NCBI RefSeq assembly: GCF_000967655.1
Contig: NZ_JXYA01000016.1
Span: forward strand, 248,001 to 312,000
Reading direction: 5' to 3'
Length of the DNA stretch: 64,000 nt
DNA from: Pseudoalteromonas rubra
GTDB lineage: Bacteria; Pseudomonadota; Gammaproteobacteria; Enterobacterales; Alteromonadaceae
Of this stretch, positions 43,326 through 52,720 are shown piece by piece. The notes beneath the pieces are model-generated. The model was not told the DNA's origin. It searched no databases and worked only from the letters and a program-made list of their open reading frames with translations. A program made the translations under genes and the position numbers. How positions within the stretch are numbered: the stretch's first letter is position 1; every line of letters starts with the position of its first letter.

Positions 43326-43700
43326 ATGACGCAACAACAAGAGCTGGACTTATGTAAGGCGGGCATTGCCGCGTGGCAGAACGCATTTAATAACCAGGAT
43401 GCACGTGGCTGCGCAGCACAATATGCCACAGCCTGTATTATGCATGCGCGGCCCATTGGCGAGTTTGACGGGAGGGAAAACATTGAGGCATTCTGGCAAG
43501 GCATCATAGATCAGGGTTTCTGTGATGTTGCTTATACCGATGTGGTCTGGGAAAAACACCCTGAAGTTGGCTACCTGCTAAGTGCCAACTGGACGATGAA
43601 CAAAGCGTTTGGCAAAATCCATGCTGAGCATTGGGTGGTTGAGCAAGACGGCAAGGCCCGCCTGCACAGTGATGATTTTGAGATCCTGGGTGAGCGATAA
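43326..43700 (+). CDS. SnoaL/NTF2-like small protein (DUF4440-like)
   Basis: 124 residues with GGAG seven bases upstream. The fold is suggested by LCKAGIAAWQNAFNNQDARG, then CIMHARPIGEFDGRENIEAF and WQGIIDQGF, typical of NTF2-like proteins with a cone-shaped pocket. The C-terminus reads HWVVEQDGKARLHSDDFEIL. Such proteins can be isomerases, cyclases or simple binders, so the function is not fixed. It is divergent from a LysR gene, which is the likely regulator. Confidence 0.82.
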   Translation: MTQQQELDLCKAGIAAWQNAFNNQDARGCAAQYATACIMHARPIGEFDGRENIEAFWQGIIDQGFCDVAYTDVVWEKHPEVGYLLSANWTMNKAFGKIHAEHWVVEQDGKARLHSDDFEILGER

Positions 43701-43721
43701 ACTCACCCACTCAATGCTTAG

Positions 43722-44108
43722 CTAGGCAAGTGCGCTAGTCGACTGCTCTTTCGGGTTAGGGCCATAATCGTTGTCACCCGGCGTACTATCTATCACGTAA
43801 AACACCAACAGCACCAGCGGCCCTATCACTGGCACTAAAGAGATCAATATCCACCAACCACTGCGCCCGGTATCGTGCAAGCGGCGAATGCTCAGCGCAA
43901 TACTGGGGATGATCACGGCCAGCGCATATAGACCACTGAGCAGCCCAAAACCGGATTCTTCGGAATAAAGCCCCAGTGTCATATCGACCAAACCCAGCAC
44001 AATTGTAACGATGATATTACAAAGCATAAACAGCCAATATTCTTTGCGTCTCGCTCGGCCGTTAAACACTGCATACTTTTTTAACGCAGATAAATAAATG
44101 TCGAACAC
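43722..44108 (-). CDS. DUF805-family membrane protein
   Basis: 128 residues from a GTG start with AGGAG upstream. Four hydrophobic segments (about 23-45, 52-68, 78-98 and 102-118) match DUF805 proteins, with FNGRARRKEYWLFMLCNIIV and SIRRLHDTGRSGWWILISLVPVIGPL as its hallmark segments. Its function is not known. It is convergent with the SnoaL-like gene. Confidence 0.88.
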   Translation of the reverse strand: MFDIYLSALKKYAVFNGRARRKEYWLFMLCNIIVTIVLGLVDMTLGLYSEESGFGLLSGLYALAVIIPSIALSIRRLHDTGRSGWWILISLVPVIGPLVLLVFYVIDSTPGDNDYGPNPKEQSTSALA

Positions 44109-44243
44109 GGGCTTTTCTCCTTGTTAATTTGCGATGCCACAATGGCATAGCCTCAGCACCGGTAGGGCGTGCTGTTTAACAGGATAGACAAAGATCTTTG
44201 CAATACAAAGTCAGCCTCGCGTGATGTAAAAATACACCGGTCT

Positions 44244-45032
44244 CTATTGAGCCGTTCCGCGATTGCTTTCAAGTACCTGGTGCAATTTATTAACCATTTC
44301 CTCGAATGCCGCTTTTTTCTCGGGAAACTGCGTCATACCTTGCTGGAACAAATCCATTGCAGTCTGATATTCCCGTATTTCTGCATAACACTGGGCTTTG
44401 TAATACAAGGCTGTGGCGCCGGGTGATATCGCCAGAGAATGGTCAAATGCATTGATGGCATCCTGAAACTGACCATGATCCATCAAAATAAATGCGATGT
44501 TGTCGACAGCTTCTATGAACATTGGAAAGATGTCTAACGCTTCGTGGTAAAGATCCAGTGCCTGAGAAAATTGTTTTTGCTCACTCAGCGCATAGGCCTC
44601 GCGATATTTTGCGTTGGCAGATGCAATCAGTTCATCCACTTTTTGGCCAGTAACGTCAGCGTATTTATTAAAATCGTTATGTTTCAAATAGTCCACATAC
44701 CCTGCTCGCTCAAGCTCGGTTACTTCCTGATTACCCAGTCGACGCCATCCCTCAGACAGGACAGCCTGAGACAGAGGCGCATGGCGCAGTTCAATGGTGA
44801 GGTTTTTAATATCTTGTAGCGTCGGCTTGCTTTCAGACGGGGTATACATAACGGCATGGTAAGTCGGCTCTGCCGGCACATCGCTATCAATACTGACCAG
44901 TTTAAGGGCTTGCCACTGCGTATCTTGTTTTATATACACGTCACCCGCCGTACCACGCGCCAGGGAGTGGCCACTTTTCAGCAATAATACAGCAGCAAAA
45001 ACAGACCCCAATACTTTAAAAACCTGACTCAT
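44244..45032 (-). CDS. Secreted tetratricopeptide-repeat protein
   Basis: 262 residues with a signal peptide (1-25, ending GHSLARG). The mid part (30-130) is not recognised. The C-terminal 140-245 has TPR units: YREAYALSEQKQFSQALDLY, AVDNIAFILMDHGQFQDAIN, ALYYKAQCYAEIREYQTAMD and LFQQGMTQFPEKKAAFEEMV. It probably acts as a periplasmic scaffold. The partner is unknown. It stands just after the glucoamylase gene terminator, on the same strand. Confidence 0.82.
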   Translation of the reverse strand: MSQVFKVLGSVFAAVLLLKSGHSLARGTAGDVYIKQDTQWQALKLVSIDSDVPAEPTYHAVMYTPSESKPTLQDIKNLTIELRHAPLSQAVLSEGWRRLGNQEVTELERAGYVDYLKHNDFNKYADVTGQKVDELIASANAKYREAYALSEQKQFSQALDLYHEALDIFPMFIEAVDNIAFILMDHGQFQDAINAFDHSLAISPGATALYYKAQCYAEIREYQTAMDLFQQGMTQFPEKKAAFEEMVNKLHQVLESNRGTAQ

Positions 45033-45163
45033 AGTATTCCTTATTTAACATACTTACTTCTTCTGGCCGCACGATGGACGCTTAAGCCAACAATAAAAGA
45101 CACATTGTAAACTTTAACGGGACAAGTAACAAATACAGGGCAACAAGCGCAGACATACGCGCA

Positions 45164-45205
45164 ATAAAAAACGCGGTGACCGACAAGGTACACCGCGTTT
45201 TTTAT
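45164..45205 (-). terminator. Intrinsic terminator of the glucoamylase gene
   Basis: ATAAAAAACGCGGTG (45164-45178) pairs perfectly with CACCGCGTTTTTTAT (45191-45205), a 15-pair stem with a 12-base loop and a T run on the minus strand. It lies 16 bases past the stop codon of the glucoamylase gene. Confidence 0.88.
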
Positions 45206-45221
45206 CAGCCTATCAGCGCGA

Positions 45222-47615
45222 TTACTTAAGCGCCTGCTCAACAATCGGGTAATGATCCCAGACTTGCTTATCGGCAAGTGAGCGAACCAGCTTCACGTAC
45301 TCAGCATGCGTCCACGCCAGTGGTGTTGCGGAGTTGGTGCCCTCGCCCAGTGTATAACCAAACGGGTTCACACCCACGCCATCCCACACCTGCTCGGGCA
45401 GCATTAGGCCTTCATTTGCAAAATGCTCCATGCCTTTGATGTAAGTGTATTTGATACGCTTAACCGCATTGTCATCCAGCGCATTAGCCTGGCTGGCCGC
45501 TGCAATTTCGTAATGACCGCGCTCACCTGTGAAGAAAGGCCATACCCGACCACGCTGACCGGCTGTGTTCTGACCCTGCTCAGCATAGTTGGTCCCGCGT
45601 ACCTCATCTTCTCCATAGCCGTCGTTGCCATAGCGGCGGTAGCCTGGATAACTGTTCGGGTCCCCGGCAAAGTTAAAGCTGTATTTAACTCGCAGGTTCT
45701 CCGGCAGGTTTTCATCTTCGTACTCTGGCAAGGTATTGGTAATGCTGCTGGCATCTGCCGCTCTGACGCCATAGCGTACAAGCTCGAGGAAGCCGCCATC
45801 AATGATCTGCTTCTTATCCATACCCGCACGGCCATTGTTGTCGCTTAGCTTAGTATCGGTATTCGGGTTGGCGTCTTTGCCAATGCGGAAGAAATATTTA
45901 CCATCGCTTTGCTTAGAAGGCAGGTTACCCTCAGTGGTGAACATAGTCGATTCCACTTCACTGTCGTAGCGCTTGGCTGTTGCCATATAACGCTCACTGC
46001 CGGCTTTATCTCCGGCCAGTTTCGCAATGTCACTGGCAGCGACCAGACCCGCGATAATGGCAGCGGTTGTCGATGGTGAATAGCCGTCCTGCTCTTCCCA
46101 ACGCTCCTGTTGTGTTGCCGGTGGTGTAATTTGCGTGTCATTCCAGAGGATTTTTGCCAATCCGCCATCGACTAAGAACTCGGCCGCTGGTTGGAGCATA
46201 CGCTTGTACCAGTAAGCAAGCTTCTCATCGCTCAGTACACCGGCCTGCCAGAGTTTCCACGCCAGCATAATCGGCATAGCAGTTTGGTCCAACTGCACGC
46301 CTACCCACTCCAGCTCACCGTCAACATGGGTTTTTTGTAAGAACCAGCCGGTGTCGCCGTGGTTGCCAGGCGTCTTGTCTGTAACCTGTACTTTTTCCAG
46401 ATATTCAAATGCGGTCAGTGCAGTTTGCGGATCGCCCATGGCCAAAAATGCCATCGCAACCTGATAGAAGTCGCGCACCCAGACCGCTTTATAACCGGTG
46501 TGGCCTTGCTCAGCCGCCACGGTGTCACCCCAGGGGTTAGACAAAGAGGCAATCAAAGCACCTGCGTGGGTTTTATCTTCTTGCGCTTTTAACACCAAAG
46601 CACTGGTGTAAAGTAGTTTACCCTGATCGGCCGTGTAACCGCTGAGCTTTTGCATAGGCTCAAGACTGTTCAGGTAGTCGCGCCAGCCAATGGCTTCTCC
46701 CTCACCATTGTAGTGGGCCAGCACCTGCTGATAACCACGGGCCAGTGACTGAGCACCTTCCTGGAAACTCGCGCTTTGCGATGTGCCAAAGCTCAGTGCC
46801 AGGTCGAATGTCGCCTGCTTGTCCACGTCACCCAGCTCCGCCAGCCAATTAACGTTGCCGCTTTGTGCACCTGTGCTGATGTAACGCTGTGCCATTGACT
46901 GATTTGCCTTAAGCTGCGCCAGGCCATCGCTCTGACCGGTAAAGCCCACGCTTGCCTGCTTAAAGCCCGTGCTGCTTTGCAGTGTCAGATAATTGTCTCC
47001 TTCCCAGGCAACCAGGCCCTGCTCAGTGACTTTCGCATAATCGTTCAGGCCGTTGTTATTCACATACGGGTTCACGTTCACGAACAGCTTCACGCCATCA
47101 AGCGCTGTGTGTACCTTAGCCCGGACGAACAGCGTTTGCCCGTCAGGATCGGTGAATATGTGTTTCTCAAGCGTAAAACGGCCTTGCTTGTCTTTGCTTG
47201 TCACTTTGTATGCTAAAGACAGCGGACGACCTTGCGCATCTTTATCGAGGTAATCGATGCTGACGTCCAGCGCATCTTGCTCCGTTACCGTAAAATCCGG
47301 GCCGGTAACAATAAACTGCATGTCTTTGATCTGCGCCTGGTGAATAAGACCAAACATGGTTTCCGTGATCATGCCTTGGGCGATGGAAAACCACACTTTT
47401 GATACGGCTTTTGTACTTGCCTGATCAGAATACTGGCCCTGCTTGTAAGCTTCGTAAGAAGTGCCAATGCCGGTTTTACCTGAGTAAGCCCAGTATGGTT
47501 TGTCACCCGGTGCGCCTGGCGCAGCTTGTTGCGATTGAGCCGCATTGTTGGCACTGCCGCAACCAACGAGTCCGGCCGTAATCAAAGCCAGGGTTAAACT
47601 AGATAGTTTTTTCAT
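45222..47615 (-). CDS. Glucan 1,4-alpha-glucosidase (GH15 glucoamylase), lipoprotein
   Basis: 797 residues with AAGGAG before the ATG. The signal sequence ends in a lipobox LVGC, with Cys19 lipidated. An N-terminal beta-sandwich (about 35-310) precedes the (alpha/alpha)6 barrel. The catalytic acid is in QERWEEQDGYSPSTTAAIIA, and the base is probably in SATPLAWTHAEYVKLVRSLA. It releases glucose from the non-reducing ends of starch and dextrins at the cell surface or periplasm. It lies 19 bp after the MFS gene, on the same strand, in the starch locus. Confidence 0.93.
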   Translation of the reverse strand: MKKLSSLTLALITAGLVGCGSANNAAQSQQAAPGAPGDKPYWAYSGKTGIGTSYEAYKQGQYSDQASTKAVSKVWFSIAQGMITETMFGLIHQAQIKDMQFIVTGPDFTVTEQDALDVSIDYLDKDAQGRPLSLAYKVTSKDKQGRFTLEKHIFTDPDGQTLFVRAKVHTALDGVKLFVNVNPYVNNNGLNDYAKVTEQGLVAWEGDNYLTLQSSTGFKQASVGFTGQSDGLAQLKANQSMAQRYISTGAQSGNVNWLAELGDVDKQATFDLALSFGTSQSASFQEGAQSLARGYQQVLAHYNGEGEAIGWRDYLNSLEPMQKLSGYTADQGKLLYTSALVLKAQEDKTHAGALIASLSNPWGDTVAAEQGHTGYKAVWVRDFYQVAMAFLAMGDPQTALTAFEYLEKVQVTDKTPGNHGDTGWFLQKTHVDGELEWVGVQLDQTAMPIMLAWKLWQAGVLSDEKLAYWYKRMLQPAAEFLVDGGLAKILWNDTQITPPATQQERWEEQDGYSPSTTAAIIAGLVAASDIAKLAGDKAGSERYMATAKRYDSEVESTMFTTEGNLPSKQSDGKYFFRIGKDANPNTDTKLSDNNGRAGMDKKQIIDGGFLELVRYGVRAADASSITNTLPEYEDENLPENLRVKYSFNFAGDPNSYPGYRRYGNDGYGEDEVRGTNYAEQGQNTAGQRGRVWPFFTGERGHYEIAAASQANALDDNAVKRIKYTYIKGMEHFANEGLMLPEQVWDGVGVNPFGYTLGEGTNSATPLAWTHAEYVKLVRSLADKQVWDHYPIVEQALK

Positions 47616-47634
47616 AAAGTCTCCTTGGGTGGTG

Positions 47635-49125
47635 TTATTCTTGTTCGATTTTCACCCGCATCACAGCAACCGCTGCAAGCAGGAACGACACACCACCAAC
47701 CACTAATGCAAAAATCGGTTGATTATCAAATAGGTTTCTCAGGATCAGGCCAAGTACACTGGCCGCCATCAGCTGCGGGATCACGATGAAGAAGTTAAAG
47801 ATCCCCATAAAGACGCCCATTTTGTGAGCTGGCAATGAATTACTCAGCATGGCGTAAGGCAGCGACAGGATTGAGGCCCACGCAAAGCCAATGCCAATCA
47901 TTGGCAGCCAAAGCAGGCTCGGATCGGCAATCATTTTAAAGCTCAATAATGCGCCTGCGCCCAGTAATAAGTTAATGCAGTGTGCGCCACGCATGCCCAG
48001 ACGATTCACCATCACAGGGATACACACAGCAGCCAGTGCGGCAAAACCGTTGTAGGCGGCAAACAGTACACCCACCCAATCGGCCCCATCGTTATAGGCT
48101 TTGCTCGTTACCTCGGTCGTGCCGTAGTGAAAACTGGTGACCGCAGAGGTGGTATAGATCCACATAGCAAACAAGGCAAACCAGCTGAAGAATTGCACCA
48201 CGGCAAGCTGACGCATGGTGCCGGGCATAGTAAAGACATCGTAGATAACGTTATAAAAACCACCTGAGGTGCTGCCGCGCTGCTGCAGGTAGCCAGCAAT
48301 TAACAGGACCAGCGTAAAGGATAAGAACAATCCGCTCAGCAGATACAGCTCTTTTTCTAGTTGCATTCCAATTACAGCAGCCAGGATCCCCCCACCAATC
48401 ACGCCAGAAATAAGTGCTGCGCGCGCATAGTTGATCACCTGATAGCTCTGACTGGTTTGCGTTTCAACCGCTTCACCAGCAAACTCCGCCAGCTGCTGTG
48501 GCGTGTACTCTTTGGTTTTTAGGATGGTCCAGCCCACCGCAAAAAACAGCACCACACCACCGAAATAGAAGGCATACTTAACAGACTCAGGGATCTGACC
48601 TGCTTCAGCGGTATTGCTGATCCCAAACCAGTTAGTCATCATCCAGGGCAAGGCCGATGCCACCACGGCACCTACGCCAATAAAGAAGCTTTGCATCGCA
48701 TAACCATTGGCGCGCTGCTTTTCGTTGAGATTGTCACCTACCAGTGCGCGAAATGGCTCCATGGTAACGTTGATTGACGCATCCATGATCCACAGCATAC
48801 CCGCCGCTATCCAGAGTGTCGGAGAGTTCGGCATAAAGAATAACGACAAGGTGGTCAGAATGGCACCATACAAAAAGAAAGGTCGTCTGCGGCCCAGCTT
48901 GCCCCAGGTGCGGTCACTCCAGTAACCAATAATTGGCTGCACAATCAAGCCTGTTAATGGAGCGGCAACCCAGAGAATGGGAATATCATCGACTTTGGCG
49001 CCCAGCGTCTGAAAGATCCGGCTCACATTACCGTTTTGCAGTGCAAAGCCAAACTGGATCCCCAGAAAGCCAAAGCACATGTTCCAGATCTGCCAGAAAC
49101 TGAGTTGTGGTTTTTGTTTTTGCAT
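47635..49125 (-). CDS. MFS transporter for maltose/maltodextrin (SLC45/MalT-like)
   Basis: 496 residues with 12 transmembrane segments. The N-terminal SFWQIWNMCFGFLGIQFGFA, then LQNGNVSRIFQTLGA, and WSDRTWGKLGRRRPFFLYGA match the MFS sugar symporters found beside alpha-amylase genes in marine bacteria. It starts one base after the alpha-amylase stop and ends 19 bp before the glucoamylase gene, so the order alpha-amylase, transporter, glucoamylase is one operon. It probably imports maltose or dextrins with protons or sodium. Confidence 0.9.
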   Translation of the reverse strand: MQKQKPQLSFWQIWNMCFGFLGIQFGFALQNGNVSRIFQTLGAKVDDIPILWVAAPLTGLIVQPIIGYWSDRTWGKLGRRRPFFLYGAILTTLSLFFMPNSPTLWIAAGMLWIMDASINVTMEPFRALVGDNLNEKQRANGYAMQSFFIGVGAVVASALPWMMTNWFGISNTAEAGQIPESVKYAFYFGGVVLFFAVGWTILKTKEYTPQQLAEFAGEAVETQTSQSYQVINYARAALISGVIGGGILAAVIGMQLEKELYLLSGLFLSFTLVLLIAGYLQQRGSTSGGFYNVIYDVFTMPGTMRQLAVVQFFSWFALFAMWIYTTSAVTSFHYGTTEVTSKAYNDGADWVGVLFAAYNGFAALAAVCIPVMVNRLGMRGAHCINLLLGAGALLSFKMIADPSLLWLPMIGIGFAWASILSLPYAMLSNSLPAHKMGVFMGIFNFFIVIPQLMAASVLGLILRNLFDNQPIFALVVGGVSFLLAAVAVMRVKIEQE

Positions 49126-49126
49126 A

Positions 49127-50986
49127 TTAATTCTCTAGTTCAAAGACCGCACTGGCCAGTGGTGCCAGGGTGACTGTCAGCTGATTATTGTTAAGCGCAA
49201 CCTGCCCATGTTGTTCCAGTCTGTCAATCGCATTGCCCTGCCAGCCAGCAGGCAAAGTGACAGAGACAGTTTGAGGAGCGTCTGCATCAAAGTTGCTGAT
49301 CACAACCAGACGTTGTGACTCGCTCTGACGGCCAAACCCAATGACATTGGTTGCGCTTTGACCGCTGCGCGTTGTGACTGGTGTTGAGACTAACTCGCCC
49401 TGCGCTATCGCACTAAATGAGGCCATGTTCATCAGTTTTTGATAATAAGCACGCAACGCCTTTTGCTCTTCGCTCAGCAAGGCACCATCAAATTTGCCCT
49501 GGTTCATCCAGGCCTGATGGGCCGGTACACCGATGTAATCGAAGATGCTGGTGCGGCTGGGCTTGCCGAACCCGGCCATTTCTGAGCCGTCTTCACCCAC
49601 GCTCTGCGCAAAATACAATAAGGTTGGTGACTGACTGAGCAAATGACTCACCACCATGGCGGGTTTGCCTTTATTGGCATCACCCGCAAACTCGGGGCTG
49701 GCAATACGTTGCTCATCGTGGTTTTCTAAAAAGTGCAGCATGTGCGGTGCAATATCCTTAACACTGGCATGCACATCCAGCACCTGCTGCGCCGTGCCTT
49801 TGCCTTGCATCAGGGCTTTGAGCGAATCGTACAAGCCCACTTTGTCGTACAGGTAGTCCATCTTGCCCTGTTCAATATAAGCACGGTAAAGCGTTGGGTT
49901 ATACACCTCGGCAAGCAAGAAGGCGTCGGGGTTTTTCATCTTGATAGACGCATTGAGAAAGCTCCAGAATTCAACGGGCACCATCTCGGCCATATCATAA
50001 CGGAAGCCATCTACGCCCTTGTCCAGCCAGTAATAGGTGATATCGCGAAACTTATACCAGCTGTCTGGCAGTTTTTTATCCTGCCAGAATGCATAGTGGG
50101 CACGGTAATCAAGCTGGGCATACTGCGCCGGCAAGGTAGCAAAATCGTAGCTGCCATCGGGCTTAACACCGTAATTCACTTTGACGGTTTCATACCAGTC
50201 ATGAATATGGGGCTGCGCGGCACGTGCGCCGTTACCGGTCCATTTGGCCGGGCTTTCAGTGAACTGGCCATCGGCAAGCGGGTGTGGCTCGCCGCCAAGT
50301 ACCTGATAGTCTTGCGAGCTTGGCACGCTAAAATCTTCGCCGGTCACATAATAAAAGTTGTTATCACGAGCATAGGTCACTGAGGTGTCGTCATTTGCAC
50401 CGAAGTCGCTGATACCTTGCGGTGCGCTGAGCGATTGATAGTTTCGGGCAACGTGGTTGGGCACTATGTCAATCACCACTTTCATGCCCGCTTCATGGGT
50501 ACGGGCTATCAGGGCTTCAAATTCAGCCAGTCTGTTGGCCGGGTTCACGGCCAGGTCCGGATTGACGTTGTAATAGTCTTTTACCGCATAGGGTGAACCC
50601 GCACGGCCTTTAACCACATCCGGGTCGTCCAGGACTATCCCATACTCGGTGTAATCCCCCACCAAGGCATGATGCAAAACCCCGGTATACCAGACGTGGC
50701 TCACGCCCATGGCTTTGATTTCGGACAGGGCTTTAGGGGTGAAATCAGCGAACTTGCCTACGCCATTTTGTTCTTTTGTGCCCCAGGGAATATTGTTGCT
50801 ATTGGTGTTACCGAACAGGCGAGTGAAAACCTGATAAACAACTGGCTTTGCGTCGCTGTGCTGCGCTGCCAGATTTTGAGTATCGGTGATTGGTGTCTTG
50901 TTGTCGTTAGTACTGTTGCAGGCGCTCAGTACCACAGAGCCGGTGATCAGCCCAAGAGCAATCACCAGCGGTTTTATTGTCATCAT
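49127..50986 (-). CDS. Alpha-amylase (GH13), lipoprotein
   Basis: 619 residues from the ATG at 50986 (or 50983); a longer frame to 51190 has no signal peptide at its start. The lipobox LSAC (Cys23) shows a lipoprotein. The barrel has VVYQVFTRLFG, VVIDIVPNHVARN and GVDGFRYDMAEMVPV (catalytic Asp). Next come AFLLAEVYNPTL (catalytic Glu) and HFLENHDEQRIAS (third Asp). No Shine-Dalgarno is clear at the start, so its translation may be weak or coupled. A LacI-type operator (51049-51062) lies just upstream. It would cut starch and dextrins outside the inner membrane. Confidence 0.92.
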   Translation of the reverse strand: MMTIKPLVIALGLITGSVVLSACNSTNDNKTPITDTQNLAAQHSDAKPVVYQVFTRLFGNTNSNNIPWGTKEQNGVGKFADFTPKALSEIKAMGVSHVWYTGVLHHALVGDYTEYGIVLDDPDVVKGRAGSPYAVKDYYNVNPDLAVNPANRLAEFEALIARTHEAGMKVVIDIVPNHVARNYQSLSAPQGISDFGANDDTSVTYARDNNFYYVTGEDFSVPSSQDYQVLGGEPHPLADGQFTESPAKWTGNGARAAQPHIHDWYETVKVNYGVKPDGSYDFATLPAQYAQLDYRAHYAFWQDKKLPDSWYKFRDITYYWLDKGVDGFRYDMAEMVPVEFWSFLNASIKMKNPDAFLLAEVYNPTLYRAYIEQGKMDYLYDKVGLYDSLKALMQGKGTAQQVLDVHASVKDIAPHMLHFLENHDEQRIASPEFAGDANKGKPAMVVSHLLSQSPTLLYFAQSVGEDGSEMAGFGKPSRTSIFDYIGVPAHQAWMNQGKFDGALLSEEQKALRAYYQKLMNMASFSAIAQGELVSTPVTTRSGQSATNVIGFGRQSESQRLVVISNFDADAPQTVSVTLPAGWQGNAIDRLEQHGQVALNNNQLTVTLAPLASAVFELEN

Positions 50987-51048
50987 AATATTGTCATTTT
51001 TAGTATTTTCAATGAGTCTACTGACTTGGTATTCACGGGTGAACCGCT

Positions 51049-51062
51049 TGCATACGTATTCA
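51049..51062. promoter_or_regulatory. MalR-type operator upstream of the alpha-amylase gene
   Basis: TGCATACGTATTCA is a near-palindrome of the same form as the sites at 55729 and 56088. It lies 63 bp before the alpha-amylase start, between that gene and the halogenase-like gene. Confidence 0.75.
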
Positions 51063-51143
51063 GAGTCCCTATTCATCCACGCGTCATGTTCAACATTCTT
51101 AGTGCTCTGATGTAAACACTGCTCAGGGACAAAGAATGTCGAT

Positions 51144-52652
51144 TTATCGCATCCTCGCCAATCGCTCAAGCTGCGCACGGTGGTTTTCAAAATTTAATCC
51201 GCACCGGGCAATGTAATCCTGTACCTGTGATAAGTCGTACTTGTTCGCCTCCTCATTGCCTGCGATCAATTGAGACTGCTCCGGATAAATGCCGTAACCG
51301 GCAAGTAAACAGTGCCAGCTTACAGAGGGGTAATATTTGTCGATATCCTGACGATGTAATTCATCCGATAAGTTTTTGCCCGACACCCAGGTTTGCAATA
51401 CGTCATATAAAGAACGTGAGAGCTGGTTGTTGTTCGCGTTGTCGCGCCAGTATTGGGTATCGGTTCTGCTGTTTACACGATAATGCGCCACAATGTAGTC
51501 ACGAATGGCCTGATAGCGTGCATCGAGTGACTGGTTATGTCTGGTTTTGAGCTTATCGGTGAACTCGCCGTCCTGATAGCATTCAATAAAACTTTGAACG
51601 GTTTCCTGAACGATATGAAGCGCCGTCGCTTCCAGCGGCTCAATAAACCCTTGCGACAGTCCAATGGCAAGACAATTCTTATGCCAGTGTTTTTTGACCT
51701 GCCCCACCTTCATAGTTAAATGACGCGCTTCAACCTCACTGTCCAGTAACCCCAGTGCGGTACGTAATTCGGTCTCAGCTTTATCTGGATCGCAATAGCG
51801 TCGGCTGTAAACATAGCCGTTACCAATGCGGTTGGTCAGCGGGATATGCCAGCTCCAGCCAAATTTTCTGGCAATAGATTGGGTTTCTGACGAAATCACC
51901 TCGCCCTGCTCGGTTGGCAACACCACAGCGGCGTCGTTAAATAAGTTATTGGCAAAGGAGTCGAAGCCCACTTCTAAATGCTGCTGCATCAATAAACTGC
52001 GAAAGCCGGAGCAATCAATAAAGACATCTCCGGTGACTTCCATACCGGCTTCACAGATCAGGGCCGCTATATCTCCATCGGGATGTTTACGCACATCGCT
52101 GACATTGGCCTGAATATGCTCTACCCCTAAATCGCGGGCTGTTTGAGCTAAGAAGAGCCCAAGCTTACCGGCATCAAAATGATAGCCATAGTTGATTTCA
52201 AACGGAAAATGATGCGCAGCGATCGGCGCTTTAGCCTGCTCTGCCAGATAGGTGGTAAGGAAAAATGGGTCCGGGTGGCCCGCTACATCAATCGCTTTTC
52301 TTCGTACAAAGCTGTTGTGAAAAAAGGCAGGTGCTGAATAATCATCGGGCTGTGAAGGAAAAGGATGAAAGTAGCTGCTAAAGCCGGGGCGCGTTGACCA
52401 GTCAACAAAGCGAATGCCGTTTTTATACGTTGCGTTACACGCTGGCATCCACTGCGCTTCACTGATCCCCATAAAGTCCATAAAGCCCTTAAACTGGGGG
52501 GTGGACCCTTCGCCAACACCAATGATGCCAATATCCGGTGATTCAACCAGGGCAATCTCAATCGGCTGGTCCTGCCAACTTTTTGCCATCAGGTTGGCCG
52601 CCATCCACCCGGCGGTACCACCACCTAAAATAACGATTCTCTTTTTATTCAT
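51144..52652 (-). CDS. Tryptophan-halogenase-like flavoprotein of the starch locus
   Basis: 502 residues from MNKKRIVILGGGTAGWMAAN, a FAD-binding GxGxxGW motif at 9-15. It also has the halogenase-type lysine in GEGSTPQFKGFMDF (about 75-90) and the WxWxIP motif in FGWSWHIPL (about 275), the two markers of flavin-dependent tryptophan halogenases. Related proteins are common beside TonB receptors in marine starch and polysaccharide loci, where their function is not settled. The ATG lies six bases after GAGGTG. No pathway for halogenated tryptophan is nearby, so a role in sugar uptake is inferred from position only. Confidence 0.87.
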   Translation of the reverse strand: MNKKRIVILGGGTAGWMAANLMAKSWQDQPIEIALVESPDIGIIGVGEGSTPQFKGFMDFMGISEAQWMPACNATYKNGIRFVDWSTRPGFSSYFHPFPSQPDDYSAPAFFHNSFVRRKAIDVAGHPDPFFLTTYLAEQAKAPIAAHHFPFEINYGYHFDAGKLGLFLAQTARDLGVEHIQANVSDVRKHPDGDIAALICEAGMEVTGDVFIDCSGFRSLLMQQHLEVGFDSFANNLFNDAAVVLPTEQGEVISSETQSIARKFGWSWHIPLTNRIGNGYVYSRRYCDPDKAETELRTALGLLDSEVEARHLTMKVGQVKKHWHKNCLAIGLSQGFIEPLEATALHIVQETVQSFIECYQDGEFTDKLKTRHNQSLDARYQAIRDYIVAHYRVNSRTDTQYWRDNANNNQLSRSLYDVLQTWVSGKNLSDELHRQDIDKYYPSVSWHCLLAGYGIYPEQSQLIAGNEEANKYDLSQVQDYIARCGLNFENHRAQLERLARMR

Positions 52653-52671
52653 CATTTTCACCTCATAAAAC

Positions 52672-52697
52672 AAAGCCACCAGTAAACTGGTGGCTTT
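52672..52697. terminator. Intrinsic terminator between the starch TonB receptor and halogenase-like genes
   Basis: GCCACCAGT (52675-52683) pairs with ACTGGTGGC (52686-52694), extended by AAA/TTT on the outside, with a two-base loop. Read leftward it ends the TonB receptor transcript. The hairpin sits just before the halogenase-like gene, so it may only partly stop read-through. Confidence 0.75.
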
Positions 52698-52720
52698 TTT
52701 ATTACAGCACCGCTCGGTAC

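Noticed and set aside
45041-45277. 78-codon minus-strand frame around the glucoamylase terminator
   Set aside because: It runs through a perfect 15-bp terminator stem and overlaps the end of the glucoamylase gene in another frame.
49733-50383. 216-codon plus-strand frame inside the alpha-amylase gene
   Set aside because: It is antisense to the amylase catalytic domain, and long antisense frames are common in GC-balanced genes; no domain is visible.
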